Below the pieces are notes generated by a model that was not told the DNA's origin, made no database searches, and saw only the letters and a program-made list of their open reading frames with translations. Both the position numbers and the translations under genes were made by a program. A DNA stretch of 64,000 nt from Pseudomonas entomophila (GTDB lineage: Bacteria; Pseudomonadota; Gammaproteobacteria; Pseudomonadales; Pseudomonadaceae): NCBI RefSeq assembly GCF_013523125.1, contig NZ_JAAMQJ010000001.1, positions 62,001 through 126,000 on the forward strand. The letters are read 5' to 3'. Positions within the stretch are counted from its first letter, which is position 1, and each line of letters begins with the position of its first letter. This document shows, in pieces, positions 8,194 to 16,431 of this stretch.

Positions 8194-9315
8194 TTACTTC
8201 AGGCTCTGTCGGTAGAACCGGTTCAACGTGTCCCAAGGGATCAGATCGACCCGGTCGTACAGGTCCACATGCCCGGCGCCCTTGACGTAATGCAGCGTCT
8301 TCGGCTCGATCGCCCGTGCATAGGCCTGCTCGCTGAATTCGCGCGAATGGGCCTGATCCCCGGTGATGAACAGCAAGGGGCGCGGCGAGATCGTCTCGAT
8401 GTCGACGAGCGGGTAGAAGTTCATGAAGCGCACTTCGCTGCTGAGCCTGCGGTTCTGGGTCTGCTCCAAGGTGCGCCCTTCGGGCACGACGGCGCCCCGT
8501 GACGTGCGGTAGAAGTCCCAGAATTCGCGGGTGACGGCATCGGTCTGGGCGGTGGGCCGTTCCGGTAGATAATTGAGGAAGATATCCTGCCCGGTGGTGT
8601 ATTCCTGGTAGCGCTGTTCGGCTGCCTGGGCGAGCAAGGCGTTGCGCTGCGCCGGTGTCACCGACTGGTTCAGGCCCTGGCGGGTGACCGTACCCATGTC
8701 GTAGAGGCTCACCGTGGCGATCGCCTTCAGCCGCGGGTCGATCTTGGCAGCGCTGATGGCGAACCCGCCGCTGCCGCAGATGCCCAGGGCACCGATCCGC
8801 TCGCGGTCGACGAAGGGGCGCGTCCCCAGGTAGTCGACCGCCGCACTGAACGCTTCGGTGTAGAGCTCCGGCGCGACCAGGTTGCGCGGCGTGCCTTCGC
8901 TCTCCCCCCAGAACGGCAGGTCGATGGCCAGGGTCACGAAGTCCTGTTCGGCCAGCTTCTGCGCGTACAACAGCGCACTCTGCTCCTTGACCGCTCCCAT
9001 GGGATGGCCGACGACGATCGCCGGCGAGCGCTGATCGCCCTCCCGCTGCTTCGGGATGACCAGCTTGGCTGCGATACGCATGCCGTATTGGTTCTGGAAC
9101 GTCACGGACTGGATGACGACGCGCTCGCTGGCGTAGAAGTTGTTCGCCCCTGTGGGCTGGGTCGATACAGGCGTCGTGGATGCGGCCGCGGCCTGACGTG
9201 CAGGCAGCAGGACCAGCCCCAGAGACGCCAGCAGGACGCCGAGCGCGGCCCATCGGATGGGCGGCCGGGCGGCCTGCGACAGCGCGTGTGCGATGGGTGT
9301 GAGCGTTGAAGACAT
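8194..9315 (-). CDS. exported alpha/beta hydrolase (dienelactone-hydrolase-like)
   Basis: Predicted periplasmic hydrolase of 373 residues. A signal sequence or membrane anchor (WAALGVLLASLGLVLLPARQAAA, about residues 22-45) precedes an alpha/beta hydrolase fold. The nucleophile elbow is GICGSGGFA rather than G-x-S-x-G with a single preceding residue, so Cys or Ser in this motif should be modelled before naming the nucleophile. An acid in the FITGDQAHS segment and a His in GAGHVDLYD complete a plausible triad. This resembles the YcjY/polyketide-type hydrolase group next to MFS genes in pseudomonads. The substrate is unknown. A palindrome like that of the LysR/exporter gap lies about 140 bases upstream, suggesting shared control. 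Confidence 0.85.
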   Translation of the reverse strand: MSSTLTPIAHALSQAARPPIRWAALGVLLASLGLVLLPARQAAAASTTPVSTQPTGANNFYASERVVIQSVTFQNQYGMRIAAKLVIPKQREGDQRSPAIVVGHPMGAVKEQSALLYAQKLAEQDFVTLAIDLPFWGESEGTPRNLVAPELYTEAFSAAVDYLGTRPFVDRERIGALGICGSGGFAISAAKIDPRLKAIATVSLYDMGTVTRQGLNQSVTPAQRNALLAQAAEQRYQEYTTGQDIFLNYLPERPTAQTDAVTREFWDFYRTSRGAVVPEGRTLEQTQNRRLSSEVRFMNFYPLVDIETISPRPLLFITGDQAHSREFSEQAYARAIEPKTLHYVKGAGHVDLYDRVDLIPWDTLNRFYRQSLK

Positions 9316-9454
9316 CGGTGAAGCCCTCTTCTGAATCGATCAGGAACGGTCGGGCGCTTGGCATCCGGCCGACGGGCCCGCCATGAAGACGAGCGCAGGC
9401 CATGATGACCGGCGCCTGGTCGATTGATTAGCCGAGGGGTGTTTCATGCGTTAC

Positions 9455-9467
9455 TGAGAAAATTTCA
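9455..9467. promoter_or_regulatory. candidate operator, copy 2 (TGAGAAAANNTCA type)
   Basis: TGAGAAAATTTCA, flanked as CTGAGAAAATTTCAG so the outer bases are palindromic. It lies about 140 bases before the hydrolase start and matches the site at 6803-6815 at 11 of 13 positions, read on the other strand. Together they suggest one regulator acting on exporter and hydrolase. Confidence 0.4.
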
Positions 9468-9515
9468 GCAATGTCCTGCCACTTTCCTGATCGAAGGCGC
9501 GCCTCGGTGACGCCA

Positions 9516-10268
9516 CTACAACGCCGTGCGCAGCGCCTGCTCCAGGCGCTCGCCTTGCGTGTCCTGCGCCGGGCCGACCACGGCGAAGTTATAGGCACCG
9601 TGGGCCCAGTAACGCGCCTCGAGCATCCCTTCGCGCCGTTGCCCGCTGGCCATGTGGCCGAAGTGCCGACCCGGCGCGCGGAGAAACACGCTCAGGCGGC
9701 CGCCCTGGGCATCTTCATAGACCAGCAAGGCCGCCGGCCCGTTCTCGTTGGCGAGCAAGCGCGCCCCGACCGGGACCAAGCCCTGCCCGGCCAGGTCCGG
9801 CAGGGTGCCGACCTGGGTGAAGTGCTGGGCGAGCCAGGCACGCAGGCGAGCCGGTTCGCGGGCCTGGATGTCCAGGGACGCGGTGTCGGCGAACAGCCGG
9901 TGGGCCTGCACGGCGTCCGCCATCGGCGGTGTATTGGCCAGCCAGGTGGCTTCGCGCGCCTGCCAGCCGCCCAGGCTGCCCAGCCCCAGGGTCAGCAACA
10001 GAACGGCCGCCGTGGCCAGGTGGCGTCGGCGGCGCATGACCACCCGCTGTCGCACGGCCGCCAGCGACGGCCCGGCATCGTCGCGCGCGTCGTACCCCCC
10101 GGCCAGGGCCGCGCGCAGACGCCGGGCGTCGTCGCGCCAGCCGTCGACCATGGCCTGCTCCTGGGGATGCGAAGCCAGCCAGGTGGTGATCTGCGCGCGC
10201 CGCGCCGGGTCGAGGCGATCATCGACGTAGGCATGCAGCTCATGTTCGCTGGGGGCCGAAAAAATCAT
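9516..10268 (-). CDS. anti-sigma factor, membrane-anchored
   Basis: Partner of the adjacent ECF sigma factor (250 residues). The N-terminal cytoplasmic part begins with an anti-sigma-type helix (ELHAYVDDRLDPARR), a single membrane helix lies near residues 80-100 (ATAAVLLLTLGLGSLGGW), and a periplasmic C-terminal domain follows. No HxxxCxxC zinc motif is present, so it is not a ZAS-type redox-zinc anti-sigma. Its start overlaps the end of the sigma gene by four bases, so the pair is translated together. The family is expected to hold the sigma factor at the membrane until an extracytoplasmic signal acts; with peroxidase and cytochrome genes alongside, an oxidant is the plausible signal. Confidence 0.88.
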   Translation of the reverse strand: MIFSAPSEHELHAYVDDRLDPARRAQITTWLASHPQEQAMVDGWRDDARRLRAALAGGYDARDDAGPSLAAVRQRVVMRRRRHLATAAVLLLTLGLGSLGGWQAREATWLANTPPMADAVQAHRLFADTASLDIQAREPARLRAWLAQHFTQVGTLPDLAGQGLVPVGARLLANENGPAALLVYEDAQGGRLSVFLRAPGRHFGHMASGQRREGMLEARYWAHGAYNFAVVGPAQDTQGERLEQALRTAL

Positions 10269-10786
10269 TTGAGTCTCCGCAACGCCACCGGCGCAGGCGT
10301 TTCTTCGGTCAGTTCGCGCAGCGCCGCACGGGCACGGGACAGCCGCGACATCACCGTGCCGATCGGGATGCCCAGGGTCTGGGCGACCTCCTTGTAGCTC
10401 AAGCCCTCGACGCTGACCAGCAACAGCAAGGCGCGCTGCTGCTCCGGCAAGCGGGCGAAGGCCTGCAGGTCGGCCTGGGCGAAGACGCTGGATTCGGTCG
10501 CATCATGGCGCGACGCCTCGCTGGCGGTGCTCAGGCCGATCCAGCCCAGCCAGCGGGCGTGCCGTTTCTCCCGACGCTTGCCGTCCAAGAACAGGCGATA
10601 CAGGATGGTGAACAACCACGGCCGCAGGCCCTCGCGCTCCCGTTGCTGAGCGCCTCGGCTCAGGGCACGCTCCAGGGTCGCCTGCACCAGGTCGTCGGCG
10701 CTGCTGGTATCGCGAGCCAGCCACAGCGCGAAGCGACGCAGGCTGTTGAGCAGGTCGCGCCATTGACGTTCATCCAGGTCATGCAT
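10265..10786 (-). CDS. ECF-family RNA polymerase sigma factor
   Basis: Extracytoplasmic-function sigma factor of 173 residues with region 2 (DTSSADDLVQATLERAL) and region 4 (LPEQQRALLLLVSVEGLSYKEVAQ in shortened form, then GTVMSRLSRAR helix-turn-helix). The start at 10786 is preferred over an in-frame ATG at 10846: the latter overlaps the -35 element of the promoter proposed here and lies upstream of the expected transcript start near 10817. It is co-translated with the anti-sigma gene and divergent from srpA-like and cytochrome b561 genes. That context matches the ECF group described with catalase/cytochrome b561 partners (ECF26, from memory). Autoregulation is strongly suggested by the paired promoter motifs. 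Confidence 0.92.
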   Translation of the reverse strand: MHDLDERQWRDLLNSLRRFALWLARDTSSADDLVQATLERALSRGAQQREREGLRPWLFTILYRLFLDGKRREKRHARWLGWIGLSTASEASRHDATESSVFAQADLQAFARLPEQQRALLLLVSVEGLSYKEVAQTLGIPIGTVMSRLSRARAALRELTEETPAPVALRRLK

Positions 10787-10824
10787 GTTCGGGTTCGAGG
10801 CTCGGACAGAAAAGACTGACAACA

Positions 10825-10850
10825 GACGTCTGGCGAACGAAAGCATTCCC
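10825..10850 (-). promoter_or_regulatory. predicted ECF promoter for the sigma/anti-sigma operon
   Basis: On the minus strand GGGAAT (10850-10845) is followed after exactly 16 bases by CGTC (10828-10825). The same pair with the same spacing occurs facing the other way for the peroxidase gene. The expected transcript start is near 10817, about 30 bases before the sigma start codon. Confidence 0.7.
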
Positions 10851-10852
10851 TC

Positions 10853-10878
10853 GGGAATAGAATTTTTCTTCGTGCGTC
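10853..10878 (+). promoter_or_regulatory. predicted ECF promoter for the peroxidase/cytochrome operon
   Basis: GGGAAT (10853-10858), 16 bases, then CGTC (10875-10878), giving a transcript start near 10885 and a leader of about 25 bases. The two -35 elements of the divergent promoters are back to back and form the palindrome ATTCCCTCGGGAAT (10845-10858). Confidence 0.7.
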
Positions 10879-10909
10879 GTACGGGTCGTCCCCTCACGAG
10901 AACCTGCGC

Positions 10910-11956
10910 ATGACCACTCCCCTGCACGGGCGCCGCAAAGCCCTGCGTCTGCTCGGCATCGCCGCGCTGCTGGCCTCGGCCGGTGCCGGCTTCGCCTATG
11001 CCGCCGGCTGGATCGACACCCCGGCGCTGACCCCGCAGCGCATCATCGACACCTTCGAGGCCCAGGCCGGGCATCACCCGGGGTACCGCAAGAACCACGC
11101 CAAGGGCCTGTGCGTCAGCGGGTACTTCGAAAGCACCGGGCTCGCCGCCTCGCTGTCGCGCGCCCGTGTCTTCAGCCAACCGCACGTGCCGGTCATCGGC
11201 CGCTTCGCCCTCGGTGGCGCCAACCCCCATGTCGCCGATGCCGCCGTACCGACGCGCAGCCTGGCCCTGCAACTGAGCACCGACGACGGGCAGCGCTGGC
11301 GCACGGGCATGAACAACCCGCCGGTGCTGGCCGTCAACAGCGTGGAAGGCTTCTACGACCAGGTGCTGGCGAACACACCGGACCCGACCACCGGCAAGCC
11401 CGACCCGGCACGGCAGAAGGCCTTCGCCCAAGCGCACCCGGAAAGCGCCGCGTTTCGCCAGTGGGCGGCCCAGTACACGCCCAGCGACAGCTTCGCCAAT
11501 ACCGCCTACAACAGCATCAATGCGTTTCGCCTGATCAACGACCAGGGGACGATGCAGCCGGTGCGCTGGCGCCTCGAACCGCAGATGCCGTTTCAGGCGC
11601 TGCCCACGGGCATCGCCGACCCGGACTACCTGCAACACGACCTCCAGGCCCGCGTGAAGCAGGGCCCGCTGCGCTGGACCTTGCGCCTCACCCTGGCCGA
11701 GCCTGGCGATGCCATCGACGACCCGGCCCAGGCCTGGCCGGCGCAACGGCGCACGGTCGAAGCCGGCACCGTGGTCATCGACCAGGTCGAGGCGCCCGAA
11801 CACGGTGCCTGCCGCGACCTCAACTTCGACCCCTTGATCCTGCCGACCGGTATCGCACCGTCCGACGATCCGATCCTCGCGGCCCGCTCGGCCGCCTACG
11901 CCGAATCCTTCAATCGCCGCAGCCGCGAACGCCTCGAGACAGGAGCACACCCATGA
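10910..11956 (+). CDS. srpA: catalase-family peroxidase, SrpA-like
   Basis: Haem peroxidase with the catalase fold (348 residues, shorter than true catalases of about 480 or more). The N-terminus has an Arg-rich start plus a hydrophobic segment (LLGIAALLASAGAGFAYAAG), implying export or membrane anchoring. A distal-side His lies in the KNHAKG segment near residue 63, matching the catalase H-x-x-G pattern, and a proximal haem-ligand pattern R-x-x-x-Y is seen in ARSAAYAESFNRR near the C-terminus. It belongs to the SrpA group first described in a solvent-stressed P. putida. It overlaps the cytochrome b561 gene (ATGA), which may supply electrons, and is driven from a predicted ECF promoter shared with the sigma gene. 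Confidence 0.9.
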   Translation: MTTPLHGRRKALRLLGIAALLASAGAGFAYAAGWIDTPALTPQRIIDTFEAQAGHHPGYRKNHAKGLCVSGYFESTGLAASLSRARVFSQPHVPVIGRFALGGANPHVADAAVPTRSLALQLSTDDGQRWRTGMNNPPVLAVNSVEGFYDQVLANTPDPTTGKPDPARQKAFAQAHPESAAFRQWAAQYTPSDSFANTAYNSINAFRLINDQGTMQPVRWRLEPQMPFQALPTGIADPDYLQHDLQARVKQGPLRWTLRLTLAEPGDAIDDPAQAWPAQRRTVEAGTVVIDQVEAPEHGACRDLNFDPLILPTGIAPSDDPILAARSAAYAESFNRRSRERLETGAHP

Positions 11957-12513
11957 CCCCCAGCACCTTTCATCCGTTGAGCCGAGCGGTGCACTGGCTG
12001 ATGGCCGTGCTGATCCTGGCGATGCTGTTCATCGGCGTGAACATGGTCGGCAACCTGTCGCCCTGGCACCCGACCCTGGTCACACTGCACAAGGCCACCG
12101 GGCTGGCGCTGCTGGTGCTGGTGATCCTGCGCCTCGTGCTGCGTCTGAGCCTGCCGCACCCACCTCTGCCCCGCGACCTGCCGCCGTTGCAGCGCTGGGC
12201 GGCCGGGGCCTCGCACCTGGCCTTGTACGCCTTGATGCTGGGCATGCCGCTGCTGGGCTGGGCGATGCTCTCGGCGGGCGATTATCCACGGCCTCTGGGG
12301 CTGCCGGCGATCGCCCCGCACGACCTGCGGCTGTATGCCGTGTTGCGCCAGGCCCATGGCTGGGCCGGCTATCTGCTGTTCGCCACGATCCTGGTGCACG
12401 TGGGCGCCGCGCTGATGCACGCGCTGGTCCGGCGGGATGGGGTGATGCGGGCGATGTGGCCGGGTCGGACCGGGCGTGCCTCGTCGACCGAGCGCTCGCG
12501 CTCAGCGCCGTGA
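11953..12513 (+). CDS. cytochrome b561 family protein
   Basis: Integral membrane di-haem cytochrome (186 residues, normal for the YodB/CybB family). Four hydrophobic helices are visible with candidate haem-ligand His residues in SRAVHWLMAVLI, VTLHKATGLALL, QAHGWAGYLL and ILVHVGAALMHAL. It presumably moves electrons between the quinol pool and the periplasmic peroxidase encoded just upstream; that partnership is inferred from the four-base overlap and shared promoter. The last 20 residues are a soluble basic tail. No truncation is visible. Confidence 0.92.
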   Translation: MTPSTFHPLSRAVHWLMAVLILAMLFIGVNMVGNLSPWHPTLVTLHKATGLALLVLVILRLVLRLSLPHPPLPRDLPPLQRWAAGASHLALYALMLGMPLLGWAMLSAGDYPRPLGLPAIAPHDLRLYAVLRQAHGWAGYLLFATILVHVGAALMHALVRRDGVMRAMWPGRTGRASSTERSRSAP

Positions 12514-12686
12514 TCTGCCTGGGCAGCCCAGAGGGAGGCCACCTGATGAACGAGGCCCCCTGCACGAAAAATAAGTGCGCGTTTCGCTCAAGGCCTGTCG
12601 CGCACGACCGATAACCGAGCGAATGCCTGGGTTTTTCTGACCCGTGGCGCCTCGTTCTCTTTCGGTCCCTTTTTCTGGATGCCTCC

Positions 12687-14327
12687 ATGCACTGGCTACG
12701 CGATGCAAAACTCTCTACCAAACTGATCGCCGCCTTTGGCCTGTGCGCGCTCATCACCCTCGTGGTGGGCGTGCTCGGCAGTCGCGGCATTTCCCAATTG
12801 TCGGAAAGCCTCAGGTCGGTCTTCGCCAACAACCTGGTATCGGTGTCCAAGACCGCCGAGGCCAAGAGCAAGGCCATTGCGCAGCAAAGAGATTTGTATG
12901 CACTGATCAACGCCGTCGCGTCCAACGCGCCGCAGGCGAGCCGTGATCAGCTTATTCAGAGCATGGATGCCAACCGGGCCGATAGCGAAAAGGCCTTCGC
13001 CTTGTATCGCACCACCCCCCTGGCGGACGACGAACGTGCCGCTGGCGACCGCATGGAGCGCGACTGGCCGGCCTATCAAGCGCAGATCCAGCGCGTGCTC
13101 GCCGCGTTGCAGGCAGGCAATGTCGACACTGCTCAGAGCATCATCGGCACTGACGTTCAACAGAGCTACCGAACCATCCTCGACGAACTCACCGTGATAG
13201 TCGAGTCGAACAACCGTCAGATCGCCGAGGGTGGACAACAAGCCAGCGTCACCGAGCGCTCGGCGACCACGGTGCTGTACATCGGTATCGCCCTGGCCTT
13301 CATCGCGGCCATGCTACTCGGCCTGTTCATCAGCCGCCTGATCAGCCGTCCCATCGCCCAGGCGGTGGTCAGCGCCCAGGCCATCGCTCGCGGCGACCTG
13401 ACGCAACTGGTCCGCAGCGAGGCCGCCGACGAGACCGGCCAGTTGCTCAACGCCCTGGGCGACATGCAGCAGAGTCTGAAGAGCACTATCCAGCAGATCG
13501 CCGACGCCTCCAGTCAACTGGCCTCGGCGGCCGAAGAGCTCAACGCGGTGACCGAGGACAGCAGCCGCGGCTTGCTGCGCCAGAACGACGAGATCCAGCA
13601 GGCGGCCACGGCGGTCACCGAAATGACCTCGGCGGTCGAGGAAGTCGCCCGTAACGCCATGTCCACCTCCGAAGCCTCGCGGGGCGCCAGCGCCCAGGCC
13701 GGCGAAGGCCTGGGCCAGGCCCGTCACGCCGTCTCGGCGGTCGATGACGCCACGCGCGAGATCGACACCTCGACCACCATCGTCGAGCAACTGGCCACGC
13801 AGCTGCGTGACATCGGCAAGGTGTTGGACGTGATCCGCGGCATCGCCGAGCAGACCAACCTGCTGGCGCTCAACGCCGCCATCGAAGCCGCCCGCGCGGG
13901 CGAGCAGGGTCGTGGTTTTGCGGTGGTGGCCGACGAAGTCCGGGCACTGGCGGCACGCACCCAGGCGTCCACCGGCGAGATCGAAGGCATGATCAACGCG
14001 GTCCAGGCCAGCTCCGACCAGGCCGTAGTGGCCATGGGCAAGAGCCAGACCCTGGTGGCCACCACCCAGACGCTGGCCCGCGCCACGGGCGATGCGCTGG
14101 AGCAGATCGCGGTCGGCATCGGCCAGATCAACGACCGCAACCTGGTGATCGCCAGCGCGTGCGAGGAGCAGGCCAACGTGGCCCGTGAAGTGGACCGCAA
14201 CCTGCTCAACATCCAGGACCTGTCGACCCAGACGGCGACGGGTGCGCAGCAGACCAGCGCCTCGGCGCAGGACCTCTCGCGCCTGGCGGTGTCCTTCAAC
14301 GAACTGGTGCGACGCTTCAAGCTGTAA
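12687..14327 (+). CDS. methyl-accepting chemotaxis protein
   Basis: Transmembrane chemoreceptor of 546 residues. Membrane helix 1 spans about residues 12-32, a four-helix-bundle (4HB_MCP-type) periplasmic sensor about 35-190, membrane helix 2 about 193-216, then a HAMP domain ([20 protein letters not shown]) and the signalling domain. The highly conserved hairpin tip is present ([17 protein letters not shown], around residues 406-422). The last residues (VRRFKL) do not match the CheR-tether pentapeptide. The ligand cannot be predicted from this sensor type. It is followed by a candidate terminator and appears monocistronic. Confidence 0.95.
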   Translation: MHWLRDAKLSTKLIAAFGLCALITLVVGVLGSRGISQLSESLRSVFANNLVSVSKTAEAKSKAIAQQRDLYALINAVASNAPQASRDQLIQSMDANRADSEKAFALYRTTPLADDERAAGDRMERDWPAYQAQIQRVLAALQAGNVDTAQSIIGTDVQQSYRTILDELTVIVESNNRQIAEGGQQASVTERSATTVLYIGIALAFIAAMLLGLFISRLISRPIAQAVVSAQAIARGDLTQLVRSEAADETGQLLNALGDMQQSLKSTIQQIADASSQLASAAEELNAVTEDSSRGLLRQNDEIQQAATAVTEMTSAVEEVARNAMSTSEASRGASAQAGEGLGQARHAVSAVDDATREIDTSTTIVEQLATQLRDIGKVLDVIRGIAEQTNLLALNAAIEAARAGEQGRGFAVVADEVRALAARTQASTGEIEGMINAVQASSDQAVVAMGKSQTLVATTQTLARATGDALEQIAVGIGQINDRNLVIASACEEQANVAREVDRNLLNIQDLSTQTATGAQQTSASAQDLSRLAVSFNELVRRFKL

Positions 14328-14338
14328 AGACGGCGTGA

Positions 14339-14375
14339 GGGCTCCCCCTTTTTTTGAGGGGCCCTTGTCTTTCTC
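14339..14375 (+). terminator. terminator-like structure after chemoreceptor gene
   Basis: A GGG/CCC outer and CCCC/GGGG inner stem encloses a T-rich loop and is followed by a pyrimidine-rich tail (TTGTCTTTCTC). The stem is interrupted by a two-base bulge, so strength is moderate. Confidence 0.4.
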
Positions 14376-14404
14376 TATTTCTTGATCTGTCAGCCTAGCC
14401 CCCC

Positions 14405-14480
14405 TGTAGGAGCGCCCCCGTGCCGCGATTGGGCCTGAAAGGCCCACAATGACCTGTGCATACCCGCGATCGCGGCACCA
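14405..14480 (+). repeat. REP-type inverted pair
   Basis: Begins with TGTAGGAGCG, the pseudomonad REP lead-in, then GTGCCGCGAT at 14420-14429 whose exact reverse complement is at 14469-14478. Between them a perfect 7-bp hairpin (TGGGCCT and AGGCCCA, loop GAA) sits at 14430-14446. Similar REP cores occur at 14637-14656 and 54440-54464. Confidence 0.65.
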
Positions 14481-14614
14481 AGGCGGCGGGCAGACACTCA
14501 CCGCCTGTGCCTGCTGCCGATCTGACAGACTGACGCCTTTTCGATCCAGTCGGGCGGCATCGGTGCAGGCACCTGACACAGGGGGTGCGCTGATTTCATG
14601 GGCCCGGCGGGCCC

Positions 14615-14656
14615 AATCGCGGTCGGTCCGGCGCTCCGGCAGGGGCCGCTCCTGCA
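14615..14656 (-). repeat. degenerate REP element
   Basis: Reading on the minus strand it begins TGCAGGAGCGGCCCCTG and ends in CGCGATT, the same lead-in and tail as the REP at 14405 but with a changed middle. It faces the 14405 element across about 135 bases. The rest of 14481-14690 shows no recognisable gene. Confidence 0.4.
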
Positions 14657-14690
14657 TGGCGATGACCGGTATCACTGCGGCGTGCTGCGT

Positions 14691-14882
14691 TCAGGGGTTG
14701 ATGAGATGCACCAGCACCCGCTTGATCGCCGGCCAGTTCACCCACTGCCAGAGCTTGCCGTTCGACAGGTGCTCGACGATGCGGTTGGAGCCGCCGGTCA
14801 GGCTGACCACGGTGAGGTAGACGAACCACTTTCTGATGACGCTCGACAGTCGCTTTCTCTTGTATCTGGGCAATCCACACAT
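14691..14882 (-). CDS. hypothetical small protein (63 aa)
   Basis: Not recognised. The frame encodes about 63 residues: a basic N-terminus (PRYKRKRLSSVIRKW), a hydrophobic stretch (WFVYLTVVSLTGG) that could span or associate with the membrane, and a Trp-rich end (LWQWVNWPAIKRV). Third codon positions from about 14840 downwards are overwhelmingly G or C, as in neighbouring real genes, which argues for genuine coding sequence. No convincing ribosome-binding site precedes the ATG at 14882 and the frame is open further upstream, so it may be the 3' remnant of a longer gene. From 14883 to 15152 nothing else is seen. Confidence 0.35.
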   Translation of the reverse strand: MCGLPRYKRKRLSSVIRKWFVYLTVVSLTGGSNRIVEHLSNGKLWQWVNWPAIKRVLVHLINP

Positions 14883-15152
14883 CCAGGCTGAGGGGTTCTG
14901 AAGAAACGCTTGCAAGGTGGCCGGGTGAGCGTGCCTCGACGCGAGACCTGCCGCCCACCCAGTCCCTGCCGTCTGGCAAGCCTGTCTGGCTAGGACACCG
15001 CCGTGCCACCAGGAATGCCATCGAGATGAACGTCGAGACCGTGGCTGCACGAAACGGGCGCGCACGGTCGCTCAGCCGAGGACACCTGTCAACGGGTAGG
15101 CTTTGCGTTCTTCAAGGATCATGCGCCTGGCTCGAGGCGCCAGCACCCGCCG

Positions 15153-15599
15153 CTAACCCAGCGGCAGGCCGACCAGATGCGTCAGGCCCTGCCCGGCGAA
15201 GACCACGCGGTCGCACCAGACCACCTGATGCAGCAGCACGATGGCCCAGAAGACCACCTGGAACGGTGCTTTGCGGGTCTTGTGCCGGCACACCTGCTGG
15301 GCGATCAACGCACCGGGCCAGCCGCCGAGCAGCTCGCTCAGGTGCAGGTACTTTTCCGGAATGCGCCAGCCCTGGGTGCGGGCGCGGCGCTTGTCGTGCC
15401 AGTACAGGCCGAAGGCGATCAGGCTGGCCAGTGGGTAGAGTGCCACCCATAGGGGGCTGGCACCGGCCAGAACCGCCTGCACCATGCCGATCGCGGGCAA
15501 CGCACACACGGCCAGCAGGAGGGCCACCTTGAGCCCGCGCAGGCGATGCTCGATCCTCCTGCCCCGAGGCGCCGCCTGCGCCATGCGTTCACAGCCCAT
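15153..15599 (-). CDS. DUF1294 family membrane protein
   Basis: Small inner-membrane protein of 148 residues (or 143 from an internal ATG). Three hydrophobic segments are visible (about residues 25-45, 50-67 and 113-130). The DUF1294 signature is clear: FGLYWHDKRRA near residue 63, then WRIPEKYLHLSELLGGWPGA and a basic HKTRKAPF segment. Function is unknown; in many bacteria the domain is fused to a cold-shock domain, which is absent here. It starts one base before the uppP stop on the same strand and is probably cotranscribed with uppP. Confidence 0.88.
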   Translation of the reverse strand: MGCERMAQAAPRGRRIEHRLRGLKVALLLAVCALPAIGMVQAVLAGASPLWVALYPLASLIAFGLYWHDKRRARTQGWRIPEKYLHLSELLGGWPGALIAQQVCRHKTRKAPFQVVFWAIVLLHQVVWCDRVVFAGQGLTHLVGLPLG

Positions 15600-15600
15600 G

Positions 15601-16431
15601 TCAGCCCTGCGCCGTGGTCCAGTCGATCCAGCCGAACAGCCAGGTCGCCAGGATCAGCAGGCCGAAACCGATGCGGTACCAGGCAAACACCGCGTAGCTG
15701 TGGTGGGCGATGAACTTCAGCAGCCCGCGCACCGCGATCATGGCGAACAGGAACGACACCACGAACCCCAGGGCGAACACCGGCAAATCGGCTGGCTGGA
15801 ACAGCTCGCGGTACTTGTACCCCGAATACACCGCCGCGCCGACCATGGTCGGCATGGCCAGGAAGAACGAGAACTCGGTGGCCGCCGTGCGCGACAGGCC
15901 GAACAGCAGCCCGCCGATGATGGTCGACCCGGAGCGCGAGGTGCCGGGGATCATGGCCACGCACTGCACCAGCCCGATCTTCAGCGCCTGGTGCCAGCTC
16001 ATCTGGTCGACGTGCTCGACCGTCACCCGATGGTCACGGCGCTCGGCCCAGAGCATGATCACCCCGCCGATCACCAGCGCGGCGGCCACGGTGATGGGGT
16101 TGAACAGGTATTCATGGATCAGGTCGGCGAACAGCACGCCGAGCACCACCGCCGGCAGGAAGGCCAACAGCAGGTTGCCGGTGAAGCGGCGCGCCTGGGG
16201 CTGGGTCGGCAGGCCGACGACGACGTCGAGGATCTTGCGCCGAAAGGCCCAGACCACGGCCAGGATCGCACCGAGCTGGATGATGATGTTGAAGGCCATG
16301 GCCCGTTCGCCGCCGAAGTCGATCAGGTCGGCGACGATGATCTGGTGCCCGGTGCTGGAAATGGGCAGGAACTCGGTGAGCCCTTCGACGATACCCAGAA
16401 TGATTGCCTGCAAGGCGCTCCAAAAATCCAT
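15601..16431 (-). CDS. uppP: undecaprenyl-diphosphatase UppP (BacA)
   Basis: Integral membrane phosphatase that converts undecaprenyl diphosphate to the monophosphate lipid carrier, recycling it for peptidoglycan and O-antigen synthesis; overexpression gives bacitracin resistance. 276 residues, normal length. The two family motifs are present: [14 protein letters not shown] near residues 16-29 and PGTSRSGST near 171-179, which hold the catalytic Glu, Ser and Arg. Seven to eight hydrophobic helices are visible. The DUF1294 gene follows directly on the same strand. Divergent from pnuC with about 260 bases between the starts. Confidence 0.97.
   Translation of the reverse strand: MDFWSALQAIILGIVEGLTEFLPISSTGHQIIVADLIDFGGERAMAFNIIIQLGAILAVVWAFRRKILDVVVGLPTQPQARRFTGNLLLAFLPAVVLGVLFADLIHEYLFNPITVAAALVIGGVIMLWAERRDHRVTVEHVDQMSWHQALKIGLVQCVAMIPGTSRSGSTIIGGLLFGLSRTAATEFSFFLAMPTMVGAAVYSGYKYRELFQPADLPVFALGFVVSFLFAMIAVRGLLKFIAHHSYAVFAWYRIGFGLLILATWLFGWIDWTTAQG

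Noticed and set aside
10787..11950. Minus-strand extension of the sigma-factor frame upstream through srpA
   Set aside because: It lies antisense to the peroxidase gene and crosses the predicted divergent promoters; the sigma domain begins near 10786.
12080..12925. 281-codon minus-strand frame over cytochrome b561 and the chemoreceptor start
   Set aside because: Arg/Ser/Pro-rich shadow, overlaps two recognised genes, no start signal.
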